DNA of 64,000 nucleotides, from positions 744,001 to 808,000 of the forward strand of contig WOFQ01000006.1 of the NCBI GenBank assembly GCA_012184525.1. The letters are read 5' to 3'. Positions 58,603 to 64,000 of this stretch are shown here, piece by piece. Each line of letters starts with the position of its first letter. Positions within the stretch are counted from its first letter, which is position 1. The notes below the pieces were generated by a model that did not search any database, was not told where the DNA came from, and saw only the letters and a program-made list of their open reading frames with translations. Position numbers and translations under genes: made by a program. Origin of the DNA: Xenoacremonium recifei. Its lineage: Eukaryota > Ascomycota > Sordariomycetes > Hypocreales > Nectriaceae.

Positions 58603-60751
58603 ATGTCTACCTCACACCTCCACCCCTTCGACACTCTGACGCCAGAGGAAATCAAGCTTGGCGCCGAGATCCTCCGAAATGCGCTTCCTGATGCCCCGCT
58701 GAGATTCAAGCGTATTGATGTTCTTGAGCCCAGAAAGAAGGATGTCGTCGCATTCCTAGAGGCCGAGCGCCTTGGAGAACCGCTCCCTCCGAAACCACCT
58801 CGCCTTCTCTTCGCATACTTCCATCGCATGGACACGCGCGCTTTCTTCAAGGCCGTCGTAAACACCGCTACCAAGCGTCCAGTCTACATTAAAGAACTCC
58901 CCAAAAATGTCCAGGTACGTAATTTCGAATAGAGGCCGCCTCTGTTCTCATCTCCTGCTTCAAAGAGGGATGTTCCGCTAATAAAATGCAGGGTCCTGCT
59001 GATATCGAAGAGCTCATCGATATCGAAGAAGTTTGCAACAAACATCCTGCTGTGCTAGCAGAGATCGAGAAGATGAAGCTTCCCGCAGGATACACCGTGT
59101 GTAATGATCCTTGGATTTACGGTACCGACAGTGACAGCGAGTCGCGCCGCCTGGCTCAGTGCTACATGTATATCATTGAGGTCGATCATCCTCAGTCGAA
59201 CCATTACTCGCTTCCTTGCGATTTCTCTCCTGTCTTCGACCAAGTGACCAAGGAGCTCATCCGCATCGATTATCTCCCTACGGGCAAGGACTCCAAAACC
59301 CGCCCTACTCAGCCGTGGAAGCCGGTCAAATGTGTTCAGTACGCCCACGATCTGCTCGACGAGCCGGTGCGAACTGATCTCAAGCCCTACATCGTTCAAC
59401 AGCCCGAGGGACCCTCATTCACAGTCAATGGCCAGGAGGTGTCATGGCAGAAGTGGCGATTCCGTGTTGGATTCAATAACCGAGATGGCATGGTTCTTTA
59501 TAACATGACTTTTGATGGCCGCCCAACCTTCTATCGATTGTCCATGTGCGAAATGACAGTTCCTTATGGAGGTGAGTTTAGGATCCCATAAACTTGGGAT
59601 GGACGCAGAGAGACTAACCACGGATCATAGATCCCCGAGCCCCTTACCACCGGAAGCAAGCATTTGATGCCGGAGACGTAGGATTTGGACTCACAGCAAA
59701 CCAGCTGGCTCTAGGATGTGACTGCTTGGGTCATATCAAGTATTTTGACGGTTATCGAACAGACTCCAAGGGAAACCCTGTCCTGCTTAAGAATGTTATT
59801 TGCATGCATGAGCAAGACAACGGTATCCAGCACAAGCACAGCAACTATCGCAACAACGAAGCTACGGTTGTGCGTAACCGAGAGCTCGTGATGCAGATGA
59901 TCTGCACTGTATCTAATTACGAATACGTGCTGGCGTGGATCCTGGATCAAGCAGGCAATATCGAACATGAGGTCCGCGCAACGGGCATTCTGTCTACCAT
60001 GCCTATTAGCAACGAGGACGGGTCCAAGGTCCCATGGGGCACAAACGTCGGACCTGGCGTCATGGCCGCGTATCATCAACACCTTTTCTCAATGCGTATC
60101 GACCCTGCCATTGATGGACACAACAACACTGTCTTCTATGAAGAGAGTAAGCCACTTCCTGTTGATGAAGAGCTCAACCCCTATGGTATGGGTTACGTCA
60201 CAGAGCAAACTGTTATGAAAAAGGCAGGTTATGCCGATCTTAGCATCGAGAAGGGTCGCACATTCAAGATTCGAAATGACAGCAAGACCAACCCTATCTC
60301 CCTCAAGCCTGTTGCTTACAAGCTTCACGCCGCTCCAAGTCAGATGTTGCTTATGGCTCCTGGCTCCTTTGCTCGCAAGCGAGCTGCCTTTAGCGAGCAT
60401 GCTATCTGGGTTACTCGCCACCAGGATGATGAGCTGTACGCTGCGGGTGAGTTTACGAACCAAAGCCGACAGGATACTGGCCTTTCCGTGTGGGCGGCAA
60501 GAGATGACGACACTGAGAACACTGATGTCGTTCTTTGGCATACCTTTGGGTTGACACATAACCCTCGTCCCGAAGACTTCCCCGTGATGCCAGCTGAACG
60601 CATCAGCGTGATGCTCAAGCCGGACGGCTTCTTCACAAAGAACCCTGCACTAGACGTTCCTGGCAGCAACCAGGCATTCAACCGATCCACGCTGCATCAG
60701 GATGAGGCTGCGGCGAAGAATAGTTGCTGTGCTCCTAAGCCTATGCTATAG
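58603..60751 (+). CDS. Copper/topaquinone primary amine oxidase
   Basis: It oxidises primary amines to aldehydes with release of ammonia and hydrogen peroxide. Three exons (58603-58914, 58992-59571, 59631-60751; introns 77 and 59 nt) encode 670 residues, the normal fungal length. The topaquinone precursor is Tyr394 in TVSNYE; the catalytic base is likely Asp310 in FDAGD. Copper ligands are His446-x-His448 in YHQHLF and His607 in GLTHNPRPEDFPVMP. No secretion signal or classic C-terminal SKL is present. It would let the fungus use amines as nitrogen source; neighbours with amidase and permease functions fit that. Confidence 0.95.
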
Positions 60752-61055
60752 AATCTTTCGAAATGATGTCGTTTTAGCCATATAAATGTGTTCTGATAGA
60801 ATTTTGAATATTATTTTAGACGCATCTTGAGTTTAACTAAGCATATATTGTCAATTGATTCCTGCCCAGCAAATCATAGAGCGCTCGCCCTCCGAAGCAC
60901 TTTAAACTCTTCACGCAAGCATCCCGATAATAAATTGCATCTGATGGAAGCAATGACTTCGCAAGTATACTTTACGCCGAGGCTCACTTCTAGCGGACTA
61001 AATAATCAAGAAATCGTGTTGTCTTCCTGGTGCTGGATTGTGAGTCTTCTCATGG
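60752..61055. other. Convergent intergenic region
   Basis: 304 bp between convergent ends. It may include a last small exon of the next gene (61032-61006; see that entry). Confidence 0.4.
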
Positions 61056-63017
61056 TCAATATTGATTCACCGACCGTAAGGAGGCAAAATTACTCACAAA
61101 TTTCATCCAAGGCACATTACTATGATCATGCTTGGGTCTTTGACGACGTTCCTCCCAGACCCGTTCCAGAAGGTCCCTTGCAACCCGATTCGGCATTTCA
61201 GATCGTTTCTCAATCTCGAGACATCTGAGTAGAACATAATGTTGGGAATAGGAGCTCAGGGCATCTGCGCCCGCCATAAATAAAGGCAGGACCATCAACT
61301 CAATCAAGCAACTATCCTCTCGAATCTCAGAGACTGCATCTAGGATTGCTGTCACTGACTCCTGGATCTCCGGATCTTCCGCGGATTGCGTAGCATCGAG
61401 CAATCGCAAGCATCGTAAAATGCATGCATTTCGGAAAGCCTCAGATACCGACAGCCAATATGGGTCATCGTTTGGGCGTATAGCCTGCAAGCTATTCCAT
61501 TTATAGAGTTTGCGAATTGCCGCTCGTACTGCTTGATGATACTCACTTTGGTTAATCTGCCAGTGTGCAAACGCTTTGGCCCGGTCCAAGGTCTCGCCCA
61601 TAACCAGCATCACATCTCTAGGGCACCCGTTTATCATTTCCAATTTTTGGTCACTGAGGCTGACAATCCTCTCACGAAGGTCTTTTGGAAAGCATAGACG
61701 CTCCGGTTGGGCGAATGCGCGAATGATGTCGAGCCTGCTGCATGGTCAGATGTCTGAGCTCTGAGACCTCCGCGGGTCGATTTACCAAACCAGGTTTCCT
61801 AGAAGAAATGTTGCTCGCTCGTCCCCCTTTTCTAATCCCTGCTCTTCGAAGGATTTACAACAGATCGATACAGCTCCCGAGATATGAATACCGTTGTTTG
61901 AGATACCCGATTCGCTTATCTATGCCATAGTATATCAGACTGAAGATCTCCGCCAGTTAAAGGAAATGACCCACGTCGTGAAGAAGAAGAATTTGAATTG
62001 TAGCAAAAATCGCATCTCTTCGATCTTTGTCGAGCTTTTCTGAAATGCCGTTCGTGATAGCATTTGCCAATGCTCGTAATGCCTTCGACCTATATTCAAC
62101 AGCAATCGTCTCATACATGTAGGTGTCTGATGTAAGGCGACCGAGGTGGCTGGCAGAAAGCCCCAGAATAGCATACAGAAGTCCAGGTTGCTCGTAAGCC
62201 AAGGGTAGGATAAATTTGCGGTAGGGGTTTGTTGCGTCATCAGGGTATTGTTGGATTTGATGACGGCATATGACAGAATCATCTTCATAACATGAGCAAA
62301 CGTACGGTTTTGAGATAATACACCATGGGAGCCTACAGTGCGACAACAACAGTTGGTTTTGCTCTCGAATAAGAACCTCGTCTATGATAACCTGAAGACC
62401 ATCAGGACGAGGTTCGGGAGATAGATGCTCATTTAAACCCCCATCCAGAAGACCATCCGGTCTGACATCGTGCGCAGCTGAGTTATCGACGGGGATGGAA
62501 TCAGGTTCTGTATCAAGTGATTTCAAAATCCCTTGTGGCTGGTACTGGTTTGATCTTGGCGCTAATAAATGCATCTGGCTTTTTTCAGTCCCCAGTCCGC
62601 TCGATTCTCCTTCGATTAGAAATACACTTGCATGCTGTGAATCTTCCATCAGGTCATTGTTACCATCAATGCTCGACATGCAGGGCACTGTGTCATTCTC
62701 CCTTAGAGGAGAGAGAGCTTCAGCATTACTCATTTCTGTCGGGCCCTCAGATAAGAGATGTTCAGTGTTATCGACTGTGGGCATTTCTTGGCCTTTCCAT
62801 CGGCCCCGGCTGGCGATACCGCAGAAGCGAAACCTCTCTGGATAACCTCCACAGTCCAAGTCTTTCGAAATGCAACGGTTGCAAGCAGGCCGGCCGCGAT
62901 CACATCTTCGAGACTTTGCACGACATGTTGCACAAGCCGGGCCTATCAAAGGACCTCTCATTAGTATAGATTAGATGGGAAGTATCGAGGCGTACCAGGC
63001 AGTCTTGAGCGAGACAT
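61056..63017 (-). CDS. Zn2Cys6 transcription factor with tiny first exon
   Basis: A nuclear regulator of about 600 residues, Fungal_trans_2 type. The model is 63017-62996 (22-nt exon), 62942-61975, 61919-61786 and 61734-61056; introns are 53, 55 and 51 nt. The first exon yields MSRSRLPGPACATC, placing the cluster C11-C38 right at the N-terminus; an ATG within intron 1 (62961) would give a shorter start with the same cluster. Exon joins restore GNLVWLDIIRAFAQPERLC. A GTGAGT near 61097 could splice to 61032 and change only the last residues. It is convergent with the amine oxidase. Confidence 0.82.
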
Positions 63018-63523
63018 GGCCCTTCAATATTGCGCCCTTCGTTGCGAGTCAGCTCTGTATTCGACCTGACTCTTAAATGATCCTTCTATGGCGGTCATCG
63101 ATGTTTTTCAGGTAATTAAATGTCGGCAAGTCTAGTTCCAATGAAAACTTGACAACGAGCTACTGGCAAGGAGATATGGGGATTGTAACTTAAGGCGCGC
63201 ATGAGTTGCCCAAACTGGACGGCCCCCCTCAGAATCCTCTAATGGGCCTTTCTAGATTCTTGCAGAGACACTAGTATAACACCATTATAGCTTTGTACAT
63301 CGATTTAAGCATTTTACACCCTCCGATCCTTTGAGCTAGGGTTCCGGCAAATGGCCCATATTTGTGATCGTGGAATTTGTCACTCTCCCTTCTGCTAACT
63401 GAGTATTCTTGCCACCCATTTTCCATCGATTCAATGCTTGATATCTATTTATCACACTATCTACGCAGGCTATTCGTAGCTACAAACCAAACACAGACCA
63501 GTCATTCGTCTGACGTTTGATCC
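63018..63523. other. Tandem intergenic region
   Basis: 506 bp between the regulator start and the methyltransferase 3' end. AT-rich; no gene seen. Confidence 0.5.
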
Positions 63524-64000
63524 CTAGACTTTAGGCCTCCTGGCTGTGAACATCATCACCCTCCCTACAATCCAAACCTCAACCTCATGAAAAACATCCC
63601 TCAATCCCTTTTCGAATACACTCCGGCTATCTTCCCAATTGTCGAACACGCCCTTGCCGTTGTATAGGTTCATCAAGAACTTCGCAAACCAATTCATTGG
63701 TTCTTCTCTCCCAAGGATCGTCGCGCCCACCATTACTCCATCTTCAGCCAATTGATGTGCCATAACGCTGAATGCCCGCATCTTCCGCTCCGGAGGGCCG
63801 GGCATGCAATGGAGAAGAAAAAAGAGACTTATAGAGTCAAACTTCTCCGATGAGTCTATTGGGAGCGTCTCAGTTGCATCGGCGAGAATGGTTGAAACGC
63901 GGACGTTGGGGTGCGATGCCTCGATTCTGCGCTTACTAGTTTGCAGAGTCAGGGGGTTCAAGTCTGCGAGGGTGATATCAATGCACCCTGATCCTGCCAA
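63524..64000 (-). CDS. SAM-dependent methyltransferase (partial, start beyond the right edge)
   Basis: The last 158 residues of a class I methyltransferase; the gene enters from beyond 64000. Visible are the post-motif-I acidic strand DITLADLNPLTL, the adenine-binding acidic region LADATETLP, the FDSISLFFLLHCMPG strand with a following helix (PPERKMRAFSVMAHQLAEDG), and a C-terminal cap ending VGRVMMFTARRPKV. The SAM-binding Gly-rich motif I would lie outside the window. Similar proteins occur in fungal specialised-metabolite clusters; the acceptor is unknown. Confidence 0.85.
   Translation of the reverse strand: MAGSGCIDITLADLNPLTLQTSKRRIEASHPNVRVSTILADATETLPIDSSEKFDSISLFFLLHCMPGPPERKMRAFSVMAHQLAEDGVMVGATILGREEPMNWFAKFLMNLYNGKGVFDNWEDSRSVFEKGLRDVFHEVEVWIVGRVMMFTARRPKV

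Noticed and set aside
61643..61980. Apparent frameshift and stops in the regulator
   Set aside because: Two short introns (55 and 51 nt) restore the family sequence exactly.
39601..64000. A PKS/NRPS/terpene-type biosynthetic cluster
   Set aside because: No backbone synthase is present in the window; it could only lie beyond the right edge.
1..64000. tRNA or rRNA genes, transposons, CRISPR arrays
   Set aside because: No cloverleaf with matching boxes, long terminal or inverted repeats, transposase or repeat-spacer pattern was seen by eye; a dedicated tRNA scan was not possible.

Overview
The window is nuclear DNA from a filamentous ascomycete, most likely a Sordariomycete of the Hypocreales (Fusarium-like). 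Genes are compact, introns are mostly 44-77 nt with GTRNGT-type donors and CTAAC/CTRAC-like branch sites, promoters are divergent, and protein families are typical of Pezizomycotina (Zn2Cys6 regulators, DHA1/DHA2 transporters, fungal protoglobin, PHO84-type transporter). The genus is inferred, not shown. I rebuilt 28 protein-coding genes; one runs off the right edge. Exon joins are hand-predicted from splice sites and frame, and nearly all give lengths divisible by three with family motifs intact. I saw no tRNA, rRNA, transposon, CRISPR array or assembly gap.

Left part (0-38.5 kb), mostly general metabolism and transport: a small conserved protein; a PHO84-like phosphate transporter; a membrane-anchored GNAT; a DHA2 transporter; an SV2-like transporter; an HSL-type alpha/beta hydrolase; a short MetE-like protein; a regulator carrying Cys6, homeobox and C2H2 segments; a fused diaminopropionate ammonia-lyase/M20 hydrolase; a helical-barrel protein; a DHA1 transporter beside a Zn2Cys6 regulator; trehalose-6-phosphate phosphatase (TPS2) with a 2.6-kb gene-free upstream region; a protoglobin; and a large Zn2Cys6 regulator.

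Right part (39.6-64 kb) looks like an accessory catabolic or specialised-metabolism block. It holds a RidA-like protein, a PhyH-type dioxygenase, an amino acid/GABA-type permease, an SDR, a maltose-type O-acetyltransferase, an amidase, an IPNS-like 2-oxoglutarate oxygenase, a DHA1 transporter, a copper amine oxidase, three Zn2Cys6 regulators and a partial methyltransferase. Amidase, amine oxidase, RidA and permease together suggest uptake and breakdown of an amide or amine compound; this is inference.

The most striking single gene is the lyase-hydrolase fusion at 17.9-20.2 kb. It joins in one chain two activities encoded by neighbouring genes (ygeX, ygeY) in Escherichia coli.
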